Source: Endomychus coccineus (Eukaryota > Arthropoda > Insecta > Coleoptera > Endomychidae). From it: a stretch of DNA of 64,000 nucleotides. The DNA lies in assembly GCA_958510875.1 (NCBI GenBank), contig OY294068.1, positions 153,114,388 to 153,178,387 of the forward strand. Reading direction: 5' to 3'. Each line of letters begins with the position of its first letter. Within the stretch, counting starts at the first letter, position 1. This document shows, piece after piece, positions 12,255-22,546 of the stretch. Position numbers and translations under genes: made by a program. Below the pieces are notes generated by a model. The model saw only the letters and a program-made list of their open reading frames with translations, made no database searches and was not told the origin of the DNA.

Positions 12255-12531
12255 TTCTAAATGATTACCCGTCACTGATAGCATAAGCAAGGATAAGCCT
12301 TGTAGTTGGAAGTATTGAGTCCGACTTTTGCGAACCACCTTGTCTAGCTCATGAATACTTGTCCGTTACCGATTACATAAACAAGGCACAACCCTAGTAG
12401 TTGGAGGCTCAGTATTCAACTCCTGAGAAGCACCTTGTTAGTGATTGCCCGACATCGATATCGTACACAAGGCACAACCCTGGTAGTTCGAGGTTTTGTA
12501 TATACACAAGGCACCACCCTGGTAGTGAGAG
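12255..12531 (+). repeat. Imperfect tandem array, left part
   Basis: Two to three diverged units of about 100 bases. Each has ACAAGGCACAACCCTRGTAG followed by TTGGAGG, then a TTCAACTCCTGA-like stretch and CACCTTGT. The same units resume at 17030-17280, on the far side of the non-LTR relic, so the array was split by that insertion. Confidence 0.7.
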
Positions 12532-12849
12532 GTTTTTTTTTTTTTAAATTGAGGTGTCTCGACAACGAGGGTCATTGACACCAATACTCAGTTCACATGA
12601 ATTCGGTTAAAGTACCTAAATACTAATATACAATGGGTACAGATATAAAAAGTAGAATACAAGGAAAAATAAGAATGAACAATCGTTTCTGCTCGTACTT
12701 TTCACACTCAAGTAGGATATGATTCACTGTAATCTGGGTACTACATGTTTCACACATTGGTCGGTCTTCGGAAGCCATCAAGTAGCCATGAGAGATACGA
12801 GTGTGGCCTATTCTTCGTCTTCTAAGGACTATTTCTAGTCTTCTGGGTA

Positions 12850-15800
12850 CACTGTAAAAAATATTTGGGTAAAATTCCCCTAAGAAATGGTGGCCACTGG
12901 GCGACCACCATTCCACGGAGTAAATTTAACGCGTAAGGGTATTTTTAACCAAAAAGGGAAAATTACTCATTGCTCGGGTAAAAACCCTTGGCGGTGTAAA
13001 TTTTACAGAGAAAAAAACACGTTGGTGTAATTTTATCCCCTAAAATTATACATTGGTGTAAATTTGTATAGATGAAATTACACTCTAATGTAAATTTGTA
13101 CAGATAAAATTACACTCTAATGTAAATTTGTACAGATAAAATTACACTCTAATGTAAGTTTGTATAGATAAAATTACACTCTAATGTAAATTTGTATAGA
13201 TAAAATTACACTCTAATGTAAATTTGTATAGATAAAATTACACTCTAATGTAAATTTGTACAGATAAAATTACACTCTAATGTAAATTTGTACAGATAAA
13301 ATTACACTCTAATGTAAGTTTGTATAGATAAAATTACACTCTAATGTAAATTTGTATAGATGAAATTACACTCTAATGTAAATTTGTATAGATAGAATTA
13401 CACTCTAATGTAAATTTGTATAGATAAAATTACACTCTAATGTAAATTTGTACAGATAAAATTACACTCTAATGTAAATTTGTACAGATAAAATTACACT
13501 CTAATGTGAGTTTGTATAGATAAAATTACACTCTAATGTAAATTTGTATAGATAAAATTACACTCTAATGTAAATTTGTATAGATAAAATTACACTCTAA
13601 TGTAAATTTGTATAGATAAAATTACACTCTAATGTAAATTTGTATAGATAAAATTACACTCTAATGTGAATTTGTACAGATAAAATTACACTCTAATGTA
13701 AATTTGTACAGATAAAATTACACTCTAATGTAAATTTGTATAGATAAAATTACACTCTAACGTAAATTTGTACAGATAAAATTACACTCTAATGTAAGTT
13801 TGTTTAGATAAAATTACACTCTAATGTAAATTTGTATAGATAAAATTAAACTCTAATGTAAATTTGGACAGATAAAATTACACTCTAATGTAAGTTTGTA
13901 TAGATAAAATTACACTCTAATGTAAATTTGTATAGATAAAATTACACTCTAATGTAAATTTTTATAGATAAAATTACACTCTAATGTAAATTTGTATAGA
14001 TAAAATTACACTCTAATGTAAGTTTGTATAGATAAAATTACACTCTAATGTAAATTTGTATAGATAAAATTACACTCTAATGTAAATTTGTATAGATAAA
14101 ATTACACTCTAATGTAAATTTGTACAGATAAAATTACACTCTAATGTAAATTTGTATAGATAAAATTACACTCTAATGTAAATTTGTACAGATAAAATTA
14201 CACTCTAATGTAAGTTTGTATAGATAAAATTACACTCTAATGTAAATTTGTATAGATAAAATTACACTCTGATGTAAATTTGTATAGATAAAATTACACT
14301 CTAATGTAAATTTGTATAGATAAAATTACACTCTAATGTAAATTTGTATAGATAAAATTACACTTTGATGTCAATTTGTATAGATGAAATTACAGTTTGA
14401 TGTAAATTTGTATAGATAAAAAAATTACTTTTGTTAATTTTACAGATACATTTACACCAAATTGGAATTGTGTTTGTAAACGAAATACCTAGATGATTTG
14501 GCCCTGAAATATTCATTTAAAAATAAACTTTACCTACGCACTATTCCAACTTTTGATTAAAATTCTGTTGTATCAACGTCAACCAGGAAGATGAATTAAC
14601 CAGTTCATGTTAGCCCTTTTTCTAACATTCTGTTGTGAACCATTACCTGAATACAATAACCTAAACAAAATGAAACGAGAATTTTTGTTTTACTTATATT
14701 CAGGATTACAAAAGTTTATAAAAAATTCTTTAAAAAATTACAAATAACTGATATTGTTACAAACTTATATATAAAAAAACTTATACTGGGACGGCAACAA
14801 AAGTAACAAGACCTGAAATTCAAAAATATCTATTATTAGAATAAGGGAGATGAGGAAAAGCAATACACATACATATTAGGGCCAGGGGGATTCAAAAATA
14901 GTGAAAATTGATATTCAAAATACTGGAATGGAAAAAAACAGGAAAAAATAGGAAGCCTTTCTATAAAAATAAAATATATAAAATGAACCGTACTGGGCCT
15001 AGAACAATGCAAACCAAATTATAATTTACTACCTACCTTTAATAGAGCATCAATTCTCTATAAGAAAACTACGAATGACAACAATGAGAAAATTATACTG
15101 TACATTATTATAAAAAACAAAGATATAAAACCAACTTACTTGCACCTCAATTCCGATTGAGGAAAGAAAAGTATAATAAAACGAAATAATAGAATTATTG
15201 TAAAATACAAATTCATCAGACAAAATTCACCTGAAATCAAAATGTAGTATATTTAAAAGATAAAAACATACAAAATACTCACTTTTCGGGTACAAATAAA
15301 TCTTACACCGTACATCTGTCTGTGATAATATTGACAATTATGTTGCCTTAATGTAGGAAATCCATGTCTGCATATTTGACAGTAATAACCTATTTTTAAT
15401 GTAATAAGTTCTGCTGGCGTACAGGTTATGTGTACCTATCTTGGAAATCTATAGACATAAAAGGCGAATATAGGTACAAAAACAGCAAAGAAACTCATCA
15501 ACCTACCTTTCAAAAGGGGCCCAAGAATACAAGAATTCCGGTTCTCATAATAACGAAACAATAGACTGTTTAATAAATGTATTTCATTTAAAAGTTTTAA
15601 AATGAAAATGATCCTTAATTCCTTACTGAATTAGAAACAGAAGCTCATATGCAACACGACAGTAAGTGCAAACTGCAACTGCAATGCAATCTGGGAAATT
15701 CGACTATGCAAAACGCCTACGATAGCTGTAATAGAGAGGGATATCAATATCTTTATGTATACGCAACACAGAGAAGACACCATCTGTCGATGTCAGTAAC

Positions 15801-16646
15801 GCAATCAGGTTAGAGCGCAGAACCGATTGAGGGAAATTTGAATTGATATTATTTTGTTAACCGAAGATTCAGAGTTTTCATTCATATCATACTATATTTT
15901 TGGTAGTATTTTATATGCATATTAAAGAAATTTTATTAATTTAATACTACAACGGCTTAGTTTTTCTATTTAATAAATAGACATATAGATAATAGAATAG
16001 CGGCTGTGTTGTGTAATAAAGTGTATAACAAAATATTTCTCTTTTATAATTGAATATTCTAACCTCAAAAACATAAGATGTTAACTATAGCTGTATGTTT
16101 ACTAATTTGCACAAAAAAATACTTTGTAATTTTTAATCATCATGACAATTATTTTTCAAAGTCTGCATGTGTGTTATCGGATACTTGATTAGCTGATGGA
16201 ACCCTCTGCCTTTAACATACCAACCCAACCCTAACAATTTTCTTGAAGTCAGCTTCCTATTAGTTGATCAATCATCCATGTAACCGGTTCATAATACGAT
16301 GTCAAACTGTACGATCATATCACCCATTTGAATAAATTTTCACTATTAGTGGGAAAATTTATCCGAATGAATAAATTTTCACTATTAGTGGGTAAATTTA
16401 TCCAAATGGTATCAAATTTACCATGATAATGATAAATTTCCAGTCAAATCTAGGGTAAAATTATTCACGCAGATGTAATTTTCTATTCTGTAACGTAAAA
16501 ATACACCAGAATCAAATTTACCTGGTAAATGTTCTCCAACTTGTAGGTACTTCAAGCTTTATCTCAAAAATGAGGTAATAGTTGCCAGTACATCGTAGTA
16601 ATTTTACCAATTTACACCATTAAAATTACACCCATTTTTTACAGTG
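12850..16646. mobile_element. TIR DNA transposon with internal minisatellite, TA target duplication
   Basis: Bounded by a perfect 13-bp inverted repeat, CACTGTAAAAAAT at 12850 and its complement ending at 16646, and flanked by TA on both sides (12848-12849 and 16647-16648). Removing it restores the frame of the host retrotransposon, which proves insertion. Subterminal regions are full of GGTGTAA/TTACACC-type words, plausible transposase-binding sites. The interior has a 1.4-kb 32-bp minisatellite (13021-14440), then about 1.9 kb of AT-rich DNA in which I see no transposase, then a pair of 40-base direct repeats at about 16328-16415 (AATAAATTTTCACTATTAG). TA duplication suggests the Tc1/mariner superfamily, but no enzyme is present and the family is not recognised. 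Confidence 0.85.
13021..14440. repeat. 32-bp minisatellite, about 44 units
   Basis: Tandem units of 32 bases, seen directly from the spacing of CACTCTAATG (13081, 13113 and onward). The unit contains TTACACTCTAATGTAA, an inverted-repeat core (TTACA, six bases, TGTAA), followed by ATTTGTAYAGATAAAA. Most units differ only at a T/C position and a few scattered sites, and units near the two ends are more diverged. The array sits entirely inside the TIR element and shares its GTGTAA/TTACAC word with the element's subterminal sequence, which suggests it grew out of that sequence. Confidence 0.95.
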
Positions 16647-17024
16647 TAGGTTTGGTAATGGCGTATACTGGATTGTCGGTTCTATCATGTGCAGTTTGGT
16701 TGTTAATCTTGTCCAATGATCTTGTCACATGTTCCTCATTTGGTTTTTGAAGTGTGTGGACAGGTCGTAGTGCGTCTGGACTGATACATCGTCTCCCGGA
16801 GTTGAGTGAATTTGTGTTACGGCCGCTACTTTCGCTGAAGTGTCCGCCTTTTCGTTACCCCTGATACCAGCGTGGGATGGACTCCATATCAACGTGATTG
16901 TTTTGTCTGATGTGGAAATGTTGGTGTGGATTCTATGTATGTTTTGTATAAGGGGATTGGCGGTATACAGTGTGCATATGGAGATTATTGAGGAGAGTGA
17001 GTCCGTACATATTCTTTGGCTTAT

Positions 17025-17280
17025 CAGTAATTGCACGACACCGATAGCATTCACAAGGCAAAACCCTAGTAGTTGGAGGAATTGTATTCGACTCCTGATA
17101 ATCACTTTGTCTTGCTATATTATGTCACTCTCTCCGAATTCCATACCAAGAATAAATTAATTGAAATGTTAAGTTCAGGTTCGTAAATCATGTCAGTCAG
17201 ACGTAGCACAAATAAGGAATAAACCCTGTAGTTCAAAGTGTTGAGTCCGACTCTTGCGAATCTCCTTGTTAAACTATAGC
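17025..17280 (+). repeat. Imperfect tandem array, right part
   Basis: Continuation of the array at 12255-12531. It has CACAAGGCAAAACCCTAGTAG near 17050, a GACTCCTGATAATCACTTTG stretch, and a further unit near 17215-17275 resembling the one at 12300-12345 (TTGAGTCCGACT, GCGAA, CCTTGT). The array is interrupted by the non-LTR relic. Confidence 0.65.
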
Positions 17281-17880
17281 GGACTCCTAGTTGAAAGAGT
17301 TTGCGGAAATGTGATCCAACTAATTTTTCTAGACGTAACCCGCTTGTTTCGAACAGCAACTGTAAGCCTCACATGTACAGCCGGACGCACATCAAGCATT
17401 ACTGACATCTCGAAGAGTTCAAAGTTTGTTCTAGAAAGCGTAGAATCAGTAGACAGAAGCGTATAAGGAATAAGTTTGATAACCAACACATCTGTAAAGG
17501 TGAATACACTGTCGGAAATATGTATGTTGCCCTCAAATAGTGAATATTTCACATTCAATTAAATCCTCATATGAGTAATTAAAGCTTTGAATTTATATGT
17601 ATCGTTTCGCAGAATTTTATCATTGTTATTGTGAATTATCAGGAAACTTGTAAATATTTTGTGTGTAATTCATTAGTAGGAAATAAACATTTTATGAAGG
17701 AACTCCTATTTATTTGGCAGCCACCAACCTAAAGAGAGAGAGAAAGCAAAATTGTCTACACAAACTACAAATTAAAAGGTACATCAAGGAGTCTGGACTC
17801 ACCGATCTGGAAACCGGAGTAAATCATTTAATGTTATAAGGAAACGTTAAGTGACAACCTTACAAATGAGAAACAATTAC
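17281..17880. other. Spacer with an unrecognised minus-strand frame
   Basis: A 94-residue minus-strand frame (17274-17558) with fairly even composition overlaps a 70-residue plus-strand frame. Neither resembles a known family and no splice or promoter context supports them. The rest is AT-rich spacer. Confidence 0.25.
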
Positions 17881-17884
17881 CCTT

Positions 17885-17950
17885 ATTCACAAAAAATACT
17901 GTTAAAATACTCAGGACCTTTCAGCTGCCAAGCAGCCATCATAAAAGTGA
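17885..17950 (-). repeat. PLE-associated 60-nt motif with stem-loop core, copy 1
   Basis: On the minus strand this reads TGATGGCTGC, a TTG loop, then GCAGCTGAAAGGTCCTGAG. The GCTGC/GCAGC stem is perfect. The same element occurs at 48655-48720 and 54045-54105. Two of the three copies lie just upstream of Penelope-like coding remnants. The order CUGAUGA, stem, GAAA (complete at 48.7 kb) recalls a hammerhead ribozyme core, a motif known in PLE terminal repeats, but the flanking helices are not demonstrated. Confidence 0.4.
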
Positions 17951-18240
17951 ATTAAATTGAAAATTGAAATATGCGAGTTAAGATATTATTTCTGGACAAT
18001 AATGTGAACAATGGGTTACCGTCAATTAGATATAAATCGGAAATTAATTAAAATGCTTTTGTGTTTATACTTTTCCATCCTTTCTAAGTTACCTAGATAT
18101 TTGTCATTACTGTGATTCAAAAGTGATAAACTTTCTTGAGAAATGGTGATCAATATTCGGACTTGAAACCTCCTTCAAATCACAATCGAATCAGTTTCCA
18201 ATAGTTTGGCATTTGAATTTTTGCGATTATAAATCAAGAG

Positions 18241-18765
18241 TTGATTAACATGGCTTTTTGAATACGTTTAATAGCGAATTTGATGTGGAAATAGAAACAG
18301 ATAAGCTCCTTCCTTTCCTTGATATCAACATCATGAAAGATGACAATCACTCGCAATTCGACATAATACAGGATATCCACTGAAACTTCGAATTGAGTTA
18401 CACTAATTAACTATGAAGTAGCTCCATTTGATAGTCTTGTTCATAGATTATTGAACGTACCTTTGAGTGAGCAAACTTATAATAACGAAGTTGAGAAACT
18501 TCAGCAAATTGCGTTGCACAATCACCAATGGTAACGACAAATCTTTGATCAATAAATTGATTTCAAAATACAAAAGGAAATTGGAATGCAATCAGTTAAC
18601 CAAATAAGAGTCACTACCCTTGAATAGTTCAATAAAATTCACTTATCATCTTTCAGCAAGTAACATATTCCATAATTTGTTTCTCAAGTTTGCAATAGAA
18701 CACGTTTATAGATGTAGGAACAAGTTAAGAGACGGTTCAAGTTTCTGTCTCTTGAAAAACAGTAA
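18241..18765 (+). pseudogene. Penelope-like element, C-terminal half of the reverse transcriptase region
   Basis: The translation shows VEIETDKLLPFLDINIMKDD, matching the conserved PLE block (FLDI.I..D) that follows the YVDD motif. It is followed after a stop by LVHRLLNVPLSEQTYNNEVE-like sequence and a KYKRKLE block, as in the copy at 56130-56450. Several stops and indels are present. The piece lacks motifs A to C and the GIY-YIG endonuclease. The 17.9-kb motif upstream may be the remains of its terminal repeat. Confidence 0.7.
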
Positions 18766-18780
18766 TGATTAATACCCAGG

Positions 18781-18990
18781 TACTTCAGAAGTGATGGAAA
18801 TATATAAGCAGAAAAGCAATTCAATTAATACAGATTCTTCTCCAGCTGCGGATAATCCCTCTGGTTCAGTAAATAACGTAATTTTAGAAGATTAAACTTG
18901 GAATGAGACCATGAATGAAATCAATCTTTGAATAGATAATCCATTATTAACCTTGCGTGAAAACTCGTGTGAGGTTGTGCTACATACGAG
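18781..18990 (+). other. Coding-like patch, unassigned
   Basis: One frame reads TSEVMEIYKQKSNSINTDSS and PAADNPSGSVNNVILED before a TAA near 18893, then another open stretch follows. The composition is protein-like and Ser/Asn-rich. It directly follows the PLE remnant but does not resemble the GIY-YIG domain expected there. The identity is unknown. Confidence 0.2.
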
Positions 18991-19884
18991 GAGAGGGTTG
19001 ACTAGAAAACGGAAACAAAATGATCTCATCTGGTATTTGAATACGTCTTGGATAAGTAGATTTTCAATAGCTCTTTTTTGATATCAATTTGCTATATTGG
19101 AAGATTATTGTCGACAGGGAACATGTGAGTTGATGTTTAATAGTTTCCGAACCTAGTTAAGGATATTCTCTGATTGATAACATTTTTTAATGAGATGAGA
19201 ATCAACTTATCCACGTGTCCACGCCATATCACTTCTGCTTGATCGAATCTATATTAGATAATCATTTACTACTCGTATATTATTTCTTCTATCTTCATTC
19301 AGAATGAATTAGTAGTCAGAATGGTTTATGTCGTTCTCTAAGGCTTGTTCAACTCAGCAATTATCCGCGTGACTGCGTAGTGCGGTATTCCGTATCACCT
19401 TTCATTGGCCTTTCTCATATAAATTTGTAATGGTTATGTCTTTTGAGACTGGTTTTGGTGAGGTAACGGAATAGTCATTGATCTGGATGAACTTAAGTGA
19501 AGCCGAAATTCTCATTCACCGCTTTATGTGAACTCCGAGTAAATCCTGTTACTTCTTGATCAGGATATTCATTTAGATTCTGCGAACACCATTTCATAAT
19601 TTTATAAGACTACCTACTATTTTTCATACCTTGTAATATAAATTGTCATAACTGCAATAAGTAACTCAATATTGAAATATTCTTTTCAGATTTTAATATT
19701 TTATCTCATTTGTTCTCTTCCAAATTTCAATCCTAAATTTTTGTATATACAGTTTGGTAAGCATAAACTGTTGTGGAATTATATCGATTATTCCTACTGA
19801 TTTAGTTATTTGTCCCTCGAACTTGTGGCCAAGGTCGTATCGCTAATTAGCAGTTCATAGGTCAAGAGAGACCGATCCAAGGCC
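18991..19884. other. No gene seen; spacer
   Basis: AT-rich intergenic DNA without recognisable motifs on either strand. Confidence 0.45.
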
Positions 19885-21172
19885 CATTTACATGTTTTTT
19901 TTTGGTAAAATTAAAATTTACGTCTATATTTTAGATTTTGCTTTAGGAACTTCATTTACTATCAACCCAAAACTAAAAAAAAACAATATTCACGAATGCG
20001 GCGCTCAAAATGGGTTTTTGTCTCAAACCAAAATGTATATTGATGAATTCGATGGCCTCTATAACATATTCGAAATATCCAACCACTTTGCTTGTGAACT
20101 AGAGGAAGAAGGCCATTTAGAAAATTTGGGGCCCGAAAAAAAATCATAAATTTTTAGTTTAGCAAACTCGTGTAAGCTCCAAATTTTGTATTCGAATAGA
20201 ATATTTTAAGCTCAAGATATCTCCAATTGTATGTTGAAGCCCGTAGAGGGCTCATTTTTTGCCCTTCTTAAAAAGCCGGGGTCAATTTGAAAAAAGAAGC
20301 TAAACTCTATCTGACCACAAGCATATTTTTGTAATAACTTTTTTTCTAATCTTCAGGTATAATAAAATGAAAATAATTAATTAAATCCTCAATCATAAAA
20401 TTGTATTTCCTTCCCCCTACTTTTCAATGAGATTTATCCAAAATAATGAAAAAAAATTTAAAATTCAAAATTTATAGATTTTCTTAAGAAATCTATATTA
20501 CCGACGCTCGCCTATCGAGCGCGACTGTATTTTTTTTTGTCCTTTTTTTTCTTTAACTCGCCGTAGAATTTTTTAGGAAGGAGCTGACAGGTTGACGTTT
20601 TAGGGTTGGATAGAGTGAATTAATCTTGATTTTTTCAAAAACGGCAAACAATGGGCCCACTACGGGCCCAAACATACGATTGTAGATATTTGGATTTCCT
20701 TTCCAAAAAAATGCCGCAAATGCTTGAAATGATCCTTTATTTGAATTCAAGATTTGTAGTTTAAACGAGTTTTCTAACCTAAAAATGTTTGAATTTTTTG
20801 GCCCAACATTTTTGAAATGACCTCGTATCTCTGGTTTACAAGCAAAGTAGTTGAATATGTTATAAAGGTTATCAGTCAGTCTCCTCTATTTACGATCAAG
20901 TGTGGGTCAAAAGACTTATTTTTGGCGCCGAAATTGTAACAATGCGATTTTTCCAAGATGGCGGATTTTGGCGCAAGTAAAGAGAGACAAAAAAAAGAAA
21001 ATTAGGTCGAAAGTAAATATGGGATACTACCTTTCAGCAGAAAATAAAGTTCCTAAAGCAAAATCTGTAATAAGTAATTGAATTTTAGTTTCACCAACAG
21101 CAGAAAATAAAGTTCCTAAAGCAAAATCTGTAATAGGTAATTGAATTTTAGTTTCACCAACAAAAAAAAAGC
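19885..21172. mobile_element. Palindromic (long-TIR) nonautonomous element
   Basis: Two arms of roughly 450-600 bases are inverted copies of each other at moderate identity. Examples are GATTTTGCTTTAGGAACTT (near 19938) against its complement in 21040-21065, a block around CATATTCGAAATATCCAACC (near 20070) against 20848-20862, and a GTATGTTGAAGCCCGTAGAG block (near 20230) against 20655-20680. The loop is about 20340-20580. Tips begin with a T-rich run near 19894 and end in an A-rich run near 21165. The 85-residue plus-strand frame at 19892-20149 is a by-product of one arm and is not conserved in the other arm. Target duplication is not resolved. It is a MITE-like foldback of unknown family. 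Confidence 0.7.
21035..21160 (+). repeat. 63-bp tandem duplication in the right arm of the palindrome
   Basis: Two units, 21035-21097 and 21098-21160, differ at a single base (AAGTAA against AGGTAA). Because the duplication is absent from the left arm and almost identical, it arose after the arms diverged. Confidence 0.9.
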
Positions 21173-21184
21173 TGGGGGCCCCTC

Positions 21185-21475
21185 TCGACTTATAGACTCC
21201 TAATTGGCACCATTCGAAGCGTTTTGACTTCTTCTGAAACTTTTATTCCACAGTTTATCCGATAAAATGGGCTCTTTTCGTTTAAAACTCAAAAGACGAC
21301 GAAAATTCTCAAAAAGGGTCAATATCTGGGAACGCATCAGGTTTTCGAACTTTTACCTAACATATTCGTGAACAACTCCACGAAAAACATAGAATGAATC
21401 ATAAAAGAGAGATGTGCAAAAAATTAATTTGTATCTGTAGGTTACTCAATTGCACAGCGACTGGACTATATACGT
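21185..21475 (+). repeat. Diverged repeat shared with 50150-50440
   Basis: Both stretches begin with CTAATTGGC, carry TCTGAAACTTTT- or TTACAACTTTTTCTG-like text, a CTCAAAA block in the middle, and end in GGGACTGGACTATA or GCGACTGGACTATA. Similarity is low and patchy. Both lie just outside a palindromic element, so this may be part of a larger related transposon. Confidence 0.35.
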
Positions 21476-21479
21476 TGTT

Positions 21480-22545
21480 TGCTATTTGATTTAATAAAAA
21501 CTGTGTTGTTTATTTTGTTCATGAATATAATAAATTACCATGTTGTTGACCGGTTATTATATGACTACCTTCAACAGAGATCGTTCAGTAACATTGCAAA
21601 CTTGGTCCTTTCACTGATGAGCTCTATGACAAGAGTTGAACAACTATCTGGAACTTTAATTTTGTGACTTAATTTACTGATCGATCTGAACTGGGAAGAT
21701 CTTATCATTATTATCTGGCAGAAGCCATCATGAAATAAATGAGTATGTTCATAAATTTATTTGTTTCTTTTTTCTCTTAATCGAGTTCTCATTAATACTT
21801 ATTAGGAGGAGAGTTAATATGATTGAAATATTCAGGCAAGACACCGTGTTACCAAAATGAATCAACATGATATCTTATGGAGCGTTCTCCGGACGATATT
21901 AATGCAACATAATCCAACATATTTATCCTGAGGTTATTTACAATGAAGAAGGATCACATTCTTTAGATTTCATATCCCTTTGGGAACTAATTCAATTTAA
22001 TTTACTTTATGTAAGCATATACGCTAGTCAAATATTGAAATCGTCAGTATAATAACATAAGGACTGGCATTCGCCAAGGTTAGAGAGAATTCAATGCTTT
22101 CAACCCCAATTATATAATTTACATTCCTCTTTGAACTTTTGCGTTTCATGCTAAAGAGGAGATTCATATCATATTGTAATAGGGAGAGATGAAGACTGCG
22201 TAAGACCTGCTTTAATGGAAGTTTATAGTAGCAGGAGATCTTCTTCTTCCTATTTTATAATAATTCAAATTATGAAATGAGTAGAATTTTGTGGTTTGAA
22301 GTCATAAAATCACCTCTATTTGGAGGAACATGGCATAGGAGAGGAATACTTCTTTCTGGCGGGAGTCTCATCAGACATTTGAACTCAAATTAATCTGAGT
22401 TAATTTGTACCTACAGAAGATGGTTATCGACAATCGTCAGTATGGAGCATTTACAGTAACTCTCTCACCTTGAGAGTGTAGAACAGAATCAAACTCGCAT
22501 TGGTTATCAGAACATAAGAAATCATTGGAATGAACAGGCGGACGT
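21480..22545. other. No gene seen; spacer
   Basis: AT-rich DNA. A 62-residue plus-strand frame (21479-21667) has no recognisable features. Nothing else stands out. Confidence 0.45.
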
Positions 22546-22546
22546 C

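Larger units (their letters stand above)
12532..17024 (-). pseudogene. 5'-truncated non-LTR retrotransposon, split by a TIR element
   Basis: Minus-strand relic made of two coding parts, 17024-16649 and 12847-12532, with a 3.8-kb insertion between them. The first part encodes the second half of RNase H (ICTDSLSSI, then LIWSPSHAGIRGNEKAD). The second encodes the C-terminal part (EIVLRRRRIGHTRISHGYLM and a CETC-x8-HILLEC zinc-knuckle-like motif), as in jockey/R1-like ORF2 proteins. Taking out 12850-16646 plus one TA restores one continuous frame across the junction, apart from a single in-frame TGA at 16725. A run of T at 12532-12545 on the plus strand is the poly(A) tail. The 5' end stops at about 17024, against units of the tandem array, so the copy is 5'-truncated. 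Confidence 0.85.

Noticed and set aside
13021..14440. CRISPR-like array
   Set aside because: The 32-bp units are contiguous with no spacers, in a eukaryotic transposon. It is a minisatellite.
16840..17160. 106-codon plus-strand frame
   Set aside because: It lies opposite the minus-strand RNase H part of the split non-LTR relic and has no motif of its own.
17274..17558. 94-codon minus-strand frame
   Set aside because: Protein-like length but no recognisable domain, overlapped by a plus-strand frame, no splice or promoter context. Left as unassigned spacer.
19892..20149. 85-codon plus-strand frame
   Set aside because: It is one arm of a palindromic element; the other arm does not keep the frame, so it is not a gene.
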